Source: an uncultured Treponema sp. (GTDB lineage: Bacteria > Spirochaetota > Spirochaetia > Treponematales > Treponemataceae). Taken from it: a stretch of 64,000 nt of DNA. The stretch lies in contig ONHK01000002.1 in the NCBI GenBank assembly GCA_900317625.1, positions 1 to 64,000 of the forward strand, read 5' to 3'. Numbering within the stretch: position 1 is the first letter of the stretch; every line of letters starts with the position of its first letter. Both the position numbers and the translations under genes were made by a program. The notes under the pieces were generated by a model. It made no database searches. It was given only the letters and a program-made list of their open reading frames with translations, and was not told where the DNA came from. Shown here piece after piece: positions 44,401 to 52,719 of this stretch.

Positions 44401-46170
44401 CTATTTTCCCAAAATTCCTTTCACGTCCGCCAAAATCTGCTCGGTTGTCATTCCAACTTCCTTCAAAAGCTCTGCCGGATTGTAGCGGTCGTAGAATTTC
44501 TTTTCCAGACCGTAATTCTTCACTTTCATATTTGAAGTTCCGTAGAACGAAGCGATTTTTTCGCCGAATCCGCCGCTCACGATTCCGTCTTCAAGCGTAA
44601 TCACAAGCTCGTGGTCTTTTTTAAGCTCTTCAAGAAGTTTTTTGTCAACGCCGCTTGCAAAACGTGGATTTATCAAAGTCGGCTCAAAGCCAAGCTCGCT
44701 CTTTATCGCTGCCGCAAGAGTCTCGCCTTTCTGGTAAAAGTCGCCAAGTGCGACAATTGCGACTTTTTCGCCTTTTTGCTCAACTTTGTAAATGTCAAGC
44801 ACGTCAAAAGTTTTTTCTTCTGCACAAGATTCACGATGGAAAACTTCATTTCCCGGAATCAGAATCAGAACCGGGTGAGATTTCTGTTCGATTGACCAGT
44901 TCAGCATATTCAAATATTCTTCCGCGCAAGTCGGCGCAAGAACCACGAGATTCGGAATGTTTGTGAACGCCGCAAGCCCGAAAATTTCCAAGTGAGTAAC
45001 GTCGGTAAGTCCGTCGAACGAAGTGTAGTTCATCAGCATTGTAACCGGCAGATTGTTTATGCAGACGTCCTGCGAAATCTGGTCGTAGGCGCGCTGCAGA
45101 AAAGTTATATTTGTAACCAAAAGCGGATTTCCACCGTTTTTCGCGATTCCGGAGCAAACCGCAGTTGCCGCCTCCTCCGCGATTCCAACATCAAGATACT
45201 GCGAGCCGAGCTTTTCACGAAGCTCAGGCACAAGCCCGACAGAAGCCGGCATGGCAGGAGTTACAACAACAAATTTCTTGTCTTTTTCGGCACGCTCCAT
45301 AATCCAGTTCGGAGTAATCGCGCCGTAGCTTTCGCCGTTTCCAAAATTAACAGTCGGCTTTCCTGTCGCGCGGTCAAACGGAAGAGTCCAGTGCCATGCT
45401 TCCTTGTTTTTTTCCGCAATCTCGTAGCCTTTTCCCTTCAATGTGTGGATGTGAAGCACAATCGGGTGGTCAATGTCCTTTACCTTTTCAAAAAGCGAAA
45501 TCATCACGCCGATGTCGTTTCCATTTTCCTCATAAATATAGTCAAGACCGAACGCGCGGAACATATTGTTAGAAGATTTTCCGTTTGTTTCGCGGAGTTC
45601 TTTCAAATTCTTGTAGATTCCGCCGTGATTTTCCGCAATCGCAATCTCGTTGTCGTTCACAACAATGATGAAATTTGAATTCAGCTCAGAACCGGCAACG
45701 CTCAAAGCCTCCAAAGCCTCTCCGCCAGAAAGAGAGCCGTCGCCAATCACAGCGATAATATTTTCCTTTCCGCCAAGAACATCGCGCCCTTTTGCAAGAC
45801 CTGCCGCCAGCGCAATCGAAGTTGAAGTGTGTCCAACATTGAAAAAATCGTGCTCGCTTTCCTCAGGATTTGTGTAGCCCGAATCTTCCGCAAAATGAGC
45901 GTCGTCCAAATATCCTGCCTTTCGCCCTGTCAAAAGCTTGTGCGCATAGCTCTGGTGCGAAACGTCAAAAACAAACTTGTCAACAGGCGAATTAAAAACA
46001 TAGTGAAGCGCGATTGTCACCTCAATCATTCCAAAATTCGGTCCAAAATGTCCGCCGATTTTCGTAAGACGGTTGAACAAAGCCTCGCGCATCTCGCCTG
46101 CAAGTGCCGTCATCTCCGGCAAAGAAAGTTTTTTCAAATCCGCTGGGGAATCAATTTTTTCCAAGTACAT
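44401..46170 (-). CDS. 1-deoxy-D-xylulose-5-phosphate synthase-like transketolase
   Basis: 589 residues. FVFDVSHQSYAHKLLTGRKA and NVGHTSTSIALAAGLAKGRD correspond to the DXS motifs DVGHQ.Y.HK.LTGR and HSSTSIS.A.G. The thiamine diphosphate site is VIGDGSLSGGEALEALSVAG then VVNDNEIAIAENHGG. The pyrimidine and C-terminal domains follow (DVGIAEEAATAVCSGIAKNG; VITLEDGIVSGGFGEKIASF). It joins pyruvate and glyceraldehyde 3-phosphate, or a related pair. It is shorter than typical DXS (about 620) and has S for G at DVSHQ, so it may be a specialised paralogue. It is controlled with redox genes (46189 site). Confidence 0.85.
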   Translation of the reverse strand: MYLEKIDSPADLKKLSLPEMTALAGEMREALFNRLTKIGGHFGPNFGMIEVTIALHYVFNSPVDKFVFDVSHQSYAHKLLTGRKAGYLDDAHFAEDSGYTNPEESEHDFFNVGHTSTSIALAAGLAKGRDVLGGKENIIAVIGDGSLSGGEALEALSVAGSELNSNFIIVVNDNEIAIAENHGGIYKNLKELRETNGKSSNNMFRAFGLDYIYEENGNDIGVMISLFEKVKDIDHPIVLHIHTLKGKGYEIAEKNKEAWHWTLPFDRATGKPTVNFGNGESYGAITPNWIMERAEKDKKFVVVTPAMPASVGLVPELREKLGSQYLDVGIAEEAATAVCSGIAKNGGNPLLVTNITFLQRAYDQISQDVCINNLPVTMLMNYTSFDGLTDVTHLEIFGLAAFTNIPNLVVLAPTCAEEYLNMLNWSIEQKSHPVLILIPGNEVFHRESCAEEKTFDVLDIYKVEQKGEKVAIVALGDFYQKGETLAAAIKSELGFEPTLINPRFASGVDKKLLEELKKDHELVITLEDGIVSGGFGEKIASFYGTSNMKVKNYGLEKKFYDRYNPAELLKEVGMTTEQILADVKGILGK

Positions 46171-46188
46171 AATTTCTATTACCTCAAT

Positions 46189-46244
46189 ATAAGTTTCATT
46201 TCGTAACTTATATAAAATGTAATAACAAAAAAGTTACTTGTCAA
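46189..46244 (-). promoter_or_regulatory. Promoter with ATAAGTTTC-N5-GTAACTTAT-type operator (site C)
   Basis: On the minus strand TTGACA (46244-46239), 17 bp, TACATT (46221-46216), then ATAAGTTAC-gaaat-GAAACTTAT (46211-46189), one mismatch from a perfect palindrome. Same layout as sites at 37440 and 42945. Confidence 0.65.
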
Positions 46245-46283
46245 TATTTATTTAAAGAATTGCTGACTACGTGTTGCTTATTT

Positions 46284-47462
46284 CTATAATAGAATTGAAA
46301 TTCCACCAGAAATTCCAGAAAAAATCCAAGATAAAATAAATTCAGAAATTTTATTATTATCGGAAGACTTATTTCCACCTCTGGAACTAGAATTTGTTGA
46401 AATTTTAAATGGAATCAGAAAATCTTTTGCAAAAAAAATATTTAATCCAACTTTTTTTATCAAGAATGAATATTCTGCCTTACAATCTATGGAAATCAAT
46501 CCCGTTAAATTCAAAAAATCGATTTTTTTTGAATCACTTCCGACAGAACCATCGAAAAATAAGTTTCGTTTATATTTCCAACTTATATCATATATTCCAG
46601 CCTGAGTCGTAAAAAAAACAGAATTAAAATCCACAGAAAAACAAAAATTATATTTTTTATATTCAAAGAAAATTCCATTTAAAACTGCAAATGCATTAAT
46701 ATTTCCATTCATTTTATAATATTTGTACGGATATAAAAAATAAGATTGATTTTTATCTGTAACTGCCCCACTAAAATCCCCATAAAAAAAGACTCCACCA
46801 ATATAAGGCTCAAATTTTGTATGCTCTGATTTCCAAGATTGTTTGTATGTAAAAACAAAAAGTTTTCCAAATATGTTTACTAATTCAGAATTTTCATTAT
46901 TAAAAATAAATGTTTTTCCAGCAACAAAAAATCCATCCAAATTGTGATTTTTATATGTAAGCTGAATCCCATATTGCCCCAAGTAAGGATTTTTTATATT
47001 TCCATAAAACCAATAAAAATCACCATTTTCTGTTTCTCCCGAAAAAAATCCAAAATATGGTTTTATAGAAAAATTGTTTATATAAAAAGGAATCGCAATT
47101 TTCCCATTGAATCCCAAAATTTCTTGCTGACTATAAATATTATCTGCTCTTATAGAAATTGCATCCGTAGAAAAAAATCCAAAATCGCCATGAAAACCAA
47201 AAAATTCATTTGAATATTCAGCGCAAAAATCACCTTTTACAGCTGAAGTTTTTAAATAATCAACAGATGAATCCAAATAAGAAATATTCGCGCCAATATA
47301 AAAATTTTGATTTTTCACAAACCAGTCATCTTTCAAATTCCAATTGTATAAAAATGCCGAACCGCTAGAATCGCTCCATAAATGCGTTACAGAATGATTT
47401 ACTTCAAGAGAATATAATTTCGCAAACAAGAAGAATAGAAATGCAAAGAAAAATTTTTTCAT
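46284..47462 (-). CDS. Predicted outer-membrane beta-barrel protein, unknown family
   Basis: 392 residues from the ATG at 47462, signal peptide KKFFFAFLFFLFAKLYSL. The rest is a series of aromatic-rich alternating strands (YWFYGNIKNPYLGQYGIQLT; FEPYIGGVFFYGDFSGAVTD; FSVDFNSVFFTTQAGIYDIS) and a final hydrophobic strand. No known motif is seen. It resembles the many uncharacterised barrel proteins of treponemes. Very A/T-rich. It is separated from the upstream lipoprotein gene by the terminator at 47473-47510. Confidence 0.7.
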   Translation of the reverse strand: MKKFFFAFLFFLFAKLYSLEVNHSVTHLWSDSSGSAFLYNWNLKDDWFVKNQNFYIGANISYLDSSVDYLKTSAVKGDFCAEYSNEFFGFHGDFGFFSTDAISIRADNIYSQQEILGFNGKIAIPFYINNFSIKPYFGFFSGETENGDFYWFYGNIKNPYLGQYGIQLTYKNHNLDGFFVAGKTFIFNNENSELVNIFGKLFVFTYKQSWKSEHTKFEPYIGGVFFYGDFSGAVTDKNQSYFLYPYKYYKMNGNINAFAVLNGIFFEYKKYNFCFSVDFNSVFFTTQAGIYDISWKYKRNLFFDGSVGSDSKKIDFLNLTGLISIDCKAEYSFLIKKVGLNIFFAKDFLIPFKISTNSSSRGGNKSSDNNKISEFILSWIFSGISGGISILL

Positions 47463-47472
47463 TTTTACAAAA

Positions 47473-47510
47473 CAAAAAAGTCTGCCCGCACATTTGAGCA
47501 CAGAGCAGAC
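47473..47510 (-). terminator. Intrinsic terminator of the poly-G lipoprotein gene
   Basis: GTCTGC (47480-47485) and GCAGAC (47505-47510) with an imperfect inner stem; on the minus strand TTTTTTG follows at 47479-47473. Confidence 0.8.
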
Positions 47511-47530
47511 CTTTTTACTAAATTATTTTT

Positions 47531-50176
47531 TTAGAACCTGAAATTATTCTTATTGAAAAAGGTTATATAATCAAAATCAGATTCCAATTTTGGAAATAAG
47601 TCATCTAAAACAGATTTGTTGATTTTTAAACCAACTATTGTTTCATAAAAAACCTTGTAATAAGATTCATCTCCAGAAACTTTAACTATTTCCTTAACTT
47701 TTGATTCAGCAGTTTCTTCTACCTCATCAAAACTTTTCATATCATCTGTTATAGGCAGCTCAAAAGTTCCCTCAATATCTTTGCCATCCCAATATTCATA
47801 TTCAACTTTACAAATCAACTTTAATTCAGAGCCAGATTTTTCAAAAATATTAGAGAAATATCCAGCTGTAAAAAGTTTACCCATATCAATTCCAAATGAA
47901 GAATCTGATTCTGTAGCATTCCATTCAAGAGTTTCAAAAGGATTTTCTGCCGGAATATAAAATATTTCGCCATCGTTTATACAAGCTTTTAATTTTTTTG
48001 CCGCATCACAAATGAAATCTCCGTAACGCATTACTTCGTCTTTTGCAGCCTGCGGATATTTGCTTGCAGAACTTACAAGATATTTATAAGAATCATTCAA
48101 CATTTCAATTGATTCTATAAATGTCTGTTTTGAAACAGCCATAGCGTTTTCATTTCTTACAGACAAAGATTTTTCTGTTCCCATTTTTCTGATGATGTCA
48201 AGATCATTTCGGTTATAATTAAACAATGCTTTTAATGATAAAATATCTGCGGACAAATCATAAGAGCTAAGCCACTGGAAAGTCGCTTTTAAAATCTGCA
48301 AACTTGAAATCAAAACATTGAGTTCTGCCTTTCCGACCCGAATAGAGGAATCACCCAAAACTTCATCCAAGCAAAGAGCAGAAATAACCTTTGAAGGAAT
48401 AAGAACAGAACTTTCTGACATTGAAGCCGCTATATTTTTAGCATTCTCAAATTTTCCATCAAAAATATTAAGAACTTTATCAACAAGCTCATTTGCTCCA
48501 TTTGGATTACAATAGACTAAATTTCCCAAAAGTAAAATTTGAATAGAAAACGCCGTCTGTGTTGATTTTACAAGAGTATCTTTATAATGCTCAGAATCCT
48601 TTAACCAAACAGGTAGATTGAATGAAGGCGCTTTTTCTGATTCGCTCAAAACTGCAATTTTCTTTCCTTTTTCAAACTTTTTATTATATTCTTTTGCAGA
48701 ACCTGGAATTTTTGATTTCATTGACTCTGGCATATATTGTCTACAAATCAAATATTTTCCCTTTTCATCAAATTCTATGTCTTTTATATAAAAATCATAA
48801 CCATAATAACAATATGCCCCAGACCACTCATTATCTTCATCAAGAACACAAGAAACCGCAACTCTATCATCATTATAGTTAGAACTTTCTGTTCCTGAAA
48901 CCCTATAAAAAATACGCCAATCATAATCAGAATTTTCAGCATCTTTCAAAGTATAAACATCTGTCCAAGCTGTTTCCGCATAATCTTTTAGCCATTCACC
49001 ATTAATCAATGCATTCAGCTTTGAAGGATAAGACGCAACACCAAAGTTATTTTTCAATATGTTAGCAACATTTTCATCTGTACTGATTGTAGCAAGTTCC
49101 GCCAGTGCATAATACATTTTTGTTTCATCATTTTCTTCGTTATTATATGCCGAACGGATTTTGGCAACACCTTCATCATATTTTCCGTCCAAGAGCAAAT
49201 CAATTCCTTCGTCCAAAAGTTTCTTATATTCTTTTGAAGAAGGTGAGATTGTAACAGAAATTGACCCATCAACAGAATTTCCATTGTAAGTAAAACTAAC
49301 CGTGCAAGAACCTTCTTTGCTTGAATCAAATCCTTTAACTTTAGCATTATTTGAATTTAATGCAACTGTTTTGTTAGAATTGTCATTATACGTAACAACT
49401 ACAGAAAGTCCTAAAAAATCGAAAATATCACTAACTTCATAGTCTTTTTTTGCAGAATCAGTATTTTTCAATGTTACTGTTTTTATACTAAGTTTTGTTG
49501 CACTTTCTGGAAGCTTTACAGTTTCATCCGCAACAAATTTTCCACCATCAGAATTACTAATAGTTGTCTCACCACTTACATTGATGACAGAAGAATCTCC
49601 AGCCTTTATGTTATCTATTTTTCCATCTGAAATATCAATAGTTTCAACATCATCGGCAACAGTTACAGTTCCTACAGAAGAATTTCCATCTCCCTTTATA
49701 GTTGCTCCATCACCTTTTACTTCTACTGAATCAACTTTTGTTTTGCCAAAAACCACCAACGAAGAATCCTTACCTTCTACCGAGATATTTGAAACATCTG
49801 AATCCTTTATAACAATTGATGAACCACCTTTTACAACAATAGAAATTGATTCATCTTTACTATTTTTTATTGTAAACGAGGCATTTTCAACTTTTTCGGA
49901 AACAATGATTTTTACATTTTTTACATTTTCAAGGACAACATTTTTAGAATTGATAGTAAGAGTTTTACCACCAAAATCTGCATTTTTAATTGTTACAGCA
50001 GATTCCACAGAAACATCTTCCTTGATTTCTTTTCCAGCTAAATCAACTGTTGATTCTCCAGAATTAATCAAAGAAGAAATTGATTCACTATCTCCGTCTG
50101 AACCGCCATCAGAAGAACAAGAAACTGCCACAAAAACAAGAGAGGCAGCCAACAATAAGCATAAGAACTTTTTCAT
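47531..50176 (-). CDS. Large lipoprotein with repeat stalk, Ig-like domain and TPR, phase-variable promoter
   Basis: 881 residues from the ATG at 50176 (GGGAG upstream). Lipoprotein signal KKFLCLLLAASLVFVAVSCS with a spirochaete-type lipobox Cys. Residues about 35-215 form short valine/isoleucine strands with Asp/Ser/Gly turns (e.g. SVTVADDV-like VGTVTVADDVETIDISDGKI), suggesting a beta-solenoid. Then a bacterial Ig-like domain (VSDIFDFLGLSVVVTYNDNS, FDSSKEGSCTVSFTYNG), a TPR-like pair (YKKLLDEGIDLLLDGKYDEG) and a long helical C-terminus. Surface exposure and adhesion are inference. Eleven Gs lie in the promoter spacer (50250-50260). Confidence 0.82.
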   Translation of the reverse strand: MKKFLCLLLAASLVFVAVSCSSDGGSDGDSESISSLINSGESTVDLAGKEIKEDVSVESAVTIKNADFGGKTLTINSKNVVLENVKNVKIIVSEKVENASFTIKNSKDESISIVVKGGSSIVIKDSDVSNISVEGKDSSLVVFGKTKVDSVEVKGDGATIKGDGNSSVGTVTVADDVETIDISDGKIDNIKAGDSSVINVSGETTISNSDGGKFVADETVKLPESATKLSIKTVTLKNTDSAKKDYEVSDIFDFLGLSVVVTYNDNSNKTVALNSNNAKVKGFDSSKEGSCTVSFTYNGNSVDGSISVTISPSSKEYKKLLDEGIDLLLDGKYDEGVAKIRSAYNNEENDETKMYYALAELATISTDENVANILKNNFGVASYPSKLNALINGEWLKDYAETAWTDVYTLKDAENSDYDWRIFYRVSGTESSNYNDDRVAVSCVLDEDNEWSGAYCYYGYDFYIKDIEFDEKGKYLICRQYMPESMKSKIPGSAKEYNKKFEKGKKIAVLSESEKAPSFNLPVWLKDSEHYKDTLVKSTQTAFSIQILLLGNLVYCNPNGANELVDKVLNIFDGKFENAKNIAASMSESSVLIPSKVISALCLDEVLGDSSIRVGKAELNVLISSLQILKATFQWLSSYDLSADILSLKALFNYNRNDLDIIRKMGTEKSLSVRNENAMAVSKQTFIESIEMLNDSYKYLVSSASKYPQAAKDEVMRYGDFICDAAKKLKACINDGEIFYIPAENPFETLEWNATESDSSFGIDMGKLFTAGYFSNIFEKSGSELKLICKVEYEYWDGKDIEGTFELPITDDMKSFDEVEETAESKVKEIVKVSGDESYYKVFYETIVGLKINKSVLDDLFPKLESDFDYITFFNKNNFRF

Positions 50177-50243
50177 ACAAACTCCCATACTGAAATTAGA
50201 AATTTTTACCTGTTAAAATCATAATTTTAAACAAGTATGAAAA

Positions 50244-50275
50244 AGTCTACCCCCCCCCCCATAAGTTTTTGTCAA
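50244..50275 (-). promoter_or_regulatory. Promoter with an 11-nt poly-G tract in its spacer
   Basis: On the minus strand TTGACA (50275-50270), AAAACTTAT, G11 (50260-50250), then TAGACT (50249-50244). The spacer is 20 bp with 11 Gs and would be 17 with eight. Slippage in the tract would therefore switch promoter strength for the lipoprotein gene. Poly-G tracts of this kind control tpr genes in T. pallidum. Confidence 0.7.
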
Positions 50276-50309
50276 TAGAATAAAATGCTAGAATCAAAAA
50301 AGAGAAGTT

Positions 50310-51254
50310 CTATTTTCCCTGCCACATTCCAGAATTTCTTTCCCAAAAAACACCACCGCTGTAGCCCTGAATTGACTTGTCTTTTTCTGCAAGGGCAAGG
50401 CGTTTCTCTGCAAAAAGGCAGTATTCTTCATTCTGTTCGATTCCGCAGAAGCGCCGGCCGAGTTTTTTTGCAACAACGCTCGCGGTTCCGCTTCCCAAAA
50501 ACGGGTCAAAAACAATGTCGCCGGGGCAGGAACTTGCAAGAATCAGTTTTGCGTAAAGTTTTTCGGGTTTTTGTGTAGGATGGTCGGTGTTTTCTGGCAT
50601 TGACCAGAACGGAACAGAAATGTCATCCCAAAAATTGGAAGGATACGTAATGCGGAAATTTCCGTTCTCATCCTCGCTCCAGTCCTTCGGTTTTCCGGCA
50701 ACTTTGTACGGCGCAAGAACTTTTCGCTTCATTTTTACGGCTTCAACATCAAAATAATAGTCGCCCGGATTTTTTACAGCAAACCAGATGTCTTCCATTC
50801 CGTTTTTCCAGTTCGATTTTGCACCACGCCCCTTTTCGCGCTGCCATGTAATTCGGTTTAAAACCGTAAGTTCCTTTTCAATCGCTCGTTGAAGCGATGA
50901 AGTGCATTTCCAGTCGCCGCACATATAAAGCGAGCCGTTAGATTTCAGTTTTTTGCACACCTGCGGAAACCAGGTCGCCAGATATTCATCGTAATTTTCC
51001 TGCGAACGCGAGGCGAACTTCATTCCATTAAAATTTTTTGAAAGATTGTACGGCGGATCAATGATAATCAAATCTGCAAAATTATCCGGAACAAACTCAA
51101 GCATTTTCAGAATGTCGCCGTTCAATGTGCGGTTCACAATATCAGTTTCCGCAGAAATATTTCTCTCCGTAAGCAGGCGGTTTCTCAAACCTTCAATTTC
51201 CTGCGGTTCAAGCGTCAATGTCCTGTTGTTCGCCGCGCGTTCTTTTTCTTTCAT
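50310..51254 (-). CDS. Orphan beta-class DNA adenine methyltransferase
   Basis: 314 residues. Catalytic motif IV is DLIIIDPPYNLSKNFNG near the N-terminus; the target-recognition region is in the middle (ITWQREKGRGAKSNWKNGME, NFRITYPSNFWDDISVPFWS); the SAM-binding motif I comes last as VFDPFLGSGTASVVAKKLGR. This IV-TRD-I order is the beta class; D-P-P-Y indicates N6-adenine or N4-cytosine. No restriction enzyme lies beside it, so it may be a solitary or epigenetic methylase. The recognition site cannot be read from sequence. Confidence 0.92.
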   Translation of the reverse strand: MKEKERAANNRTLTLEPQEIEGLRNRLLTERNISAETDIVNRTLNGDILKMLEFVPDNFADLIIIDPPYNLSKNFNGMKFASRSQENYDEYLATWFPQVCKKLKSNGSLYMCGDWKCTSSLQRAIEKELTVLNRITWQREKGRGAKSNWKNGMEDIWFAVKNPGDYYFDVEAVKMKRKVLAPYKVAGKPKDWSEDENGNFRITYPSNFWDDISVPFWSMPENTDHPTQKPEKLYAKLILASSCPGDIVFDPFLGSGTASVVAKKLGRRFCGIEQNEEYCLFAEKRLALAEKDKSIQGYSGGVFWERNSGMWQGK

Positions 51255-51420
51255 CAGACTGTCCGTTTTTTCGAAAATTAAAACTTTCTTCTATTATAAA
51301 AGATTTTTTACAACAAAAAAAGATAATATCAAATTCATTCCTAAAAGAATCCGCAAATCACATTAGCAACATCACGTCATTTTATTGCACAATTTTTAGT
51401 CCTGTGGTATTCTTAAAAAT

Positions 51421-52062
51421 ATGCGGAATTATATACGCGCCCGAAGCGACGACCAGAAAGAAGAAAGACTTAATCAAATCAAAGAGGCAACTGACTCTCT
51501 TTTTACAGAAATGCCTTACACAGAAATCACCCTTACAACAATTGCAGAAAAGCTCGGATGGTCACGCGCAAATCTTTACAAATACGTTACAACAAAGGAA
51601 GAAATATTCCTTGAAATCTCAGCGCAAAAAATGAAGACATATTTCAACGCGCTACTTTCAGCTTTTCCAGAAGGCAACAAATATTCCCCGGAAGTAATCG
51701 CCGAAGTTTGGGCTGGAACATTGAATGCTCATCAAGATTACCTTCGCTATGTTTCTTATTTAAATCCAATTATAGAAACCAATGTAACAGTTGAACGTCT
51801 TGCTACATTTAAGAAAAAATATTATGAGTTAGCCTATCAATTCTGCGATAAGCTTTCTACAATGCTTTCACTTTCTTCAGAAGCTGCATACAAACTCCAC
51901 ATGGACACACTTTTTCTGGCAAGTGCAAGCGCCGTAAGCTGCTATAAAAATCCATTGATTCAGGAAGCGCTAAAAATAATCAGCATAACTCCGCCAAAAA
52001 TGGATTTCTATGAAGATATGCGCGACTTTGTACTTATGCGCATAAAATGGAGTTTGAAATAA
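51421..52062 (+). CDS. TetR/AcrR-family regulator
   Basis: 213 residues: EERLNQIKEATDSLFTEMPY, then the helix-turn-helix TEITLTTIAEKLGWSRANLY and KYVTTKEEIFLEISAQKMKT. The C-terminal part (YVSYLNPIIETNVTVERLAT; YKLHMDTLFLASASAVSCYK) is the TetR_C domain of the YfiR-like group. A convincing ribosome site is missing. Its targets are unknown. The gene is followed 60 bp later by the DNA invertase gene. The 166-bp gap upstream is AT-rich with no recognisable element. Confidence 0.9.
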   Translation: MRNYIRARSDDQKEERLNQIKEATDSLFTEMPYTEITLTTIAEKLGWSRANLYKYVTTKEEIFLEISAQKMKTYFNALLSAFPEGNKYSPEVIAEVWAGTLNAHQDYLRYVSYLNPIIETNVTVERLATFKKKYYELAYQFCDKLSTMLSLSSEAAYKLHMDTLFLASASAVSCYKNPLIQEALKIISITPPKMDFYEDMRDFVLMRIKWSLK

Positions 52063-52122
52063 AAATTTTCCATTTTCCCCAAAAAGTTATTATCTTTAAA
52101 ATCAGTACAGCTTGGGGAAATT

Positions 52123-52719
52123 ATGATTTACGGTTATATTCGCGTCAGCACAGATAAACAGACTGTTGAAAATCAACGTTTTGAAATTTTGCGATTCTGC
52201 AAAAAAAAATCTTTAAAAATTGACTCTTGGATTGAAGAAACAATCAGCGGAACTCTTACGCCTGAAAAACGCGAACTGGGAAATCTTCTTTCCCACATAA
52301 AAAAGGATGATTTGATTATTTGCAGCGAACTTTCGCGGCTTGGACGAAGTCTTTTTATGATTATGTCAATTTTGAATCTGCTTATGGAAAAAGGCGCAAG
52401 AATCTGGACAATAAAAGATAACTATAGGCTCGGGGATGACATTCAGTCAAAAGTGCTGGCGTTTGCGTTTGGTTTAAGTGCAGAAATCGAAAGAAATCTT
52501 ATTAGCCAGCGGACAAAAGAAGCTCTTGCGCTAAAAAAATCGCAAAATATAAAACTAGGTCGCCCAAAAGGAAGAAAGAATAATTTTCATCTTTTAGACG
52601 GCCTAGAATTTCATGTGCAGAATATGCACGGATGCGGTCTTAGCATCAACAAAATCTCAAATCTTTTAGGCGTTTCCAGAAATACTGTAAGAAATTGCCT
52701 AAAATATTCTAATTCTTAA
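52123..52719 (+). CDS. Mpi-type serine recombinase (DNA invertase)
   Basis: 198 residues: YGYIRVSTDKQTVENQRFEI holds the catalytic Ser (residue 9); ELSRLGRSLFMIMSILNLLM, TIKDNYRLGDDIQSKVLAFA and FGLSAEIERNLISQRTKEAL give the conserved Arg residues and dimer helix; SINKISNLLGVSRNTVRNCL is the C-terminal helix-turn-helix. It strongly matches the master DNA invertase Mpi family that flips many surface-polysaccharide promoters in Bacteroides. GGGGAA precedes the ATG. No inverted repeat pair around a promoter was found in this window. Its end overlaps the convergent lipoprotein gene by 11 bp. Confidence 0.92.
   Translation: MIYGYIRVSTDKQTVENQRFEILRFCKKKSLKIDSWIEETISGTLTPEKRELGNLLSHIKKDDLIICSELSRLGRSLFMIMSILNLLMEKGARIWTIKDNYRLGDDIQSKVLAFAFGLSAEIERNLISQRTKEALALKKSQNIKLGRPKGRKNNFHLLDGLEFHVQNMHGCGLSINKISNLLGVSRNTVRNCLKYSNS

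Noticed and set aside
13400..46000. Integron cassette array (many small single-gene units, as in the known T. denticola integron)
   Set aside because: The palindromic elements between genes have GTTAGGG...CCCGAC ends, the inverse of the attC pattern (RYYYAAC...GTTRRRY). Several genes are separated without any such site, and no integron integrase is seen.
44401..46170. Annotation as the main housekeeping dxs
   Set aside because: The protein is short for DXS, has DVSHQ instead of DVGHQ and is under a redox-type operator. It is described as DXS-like instead.
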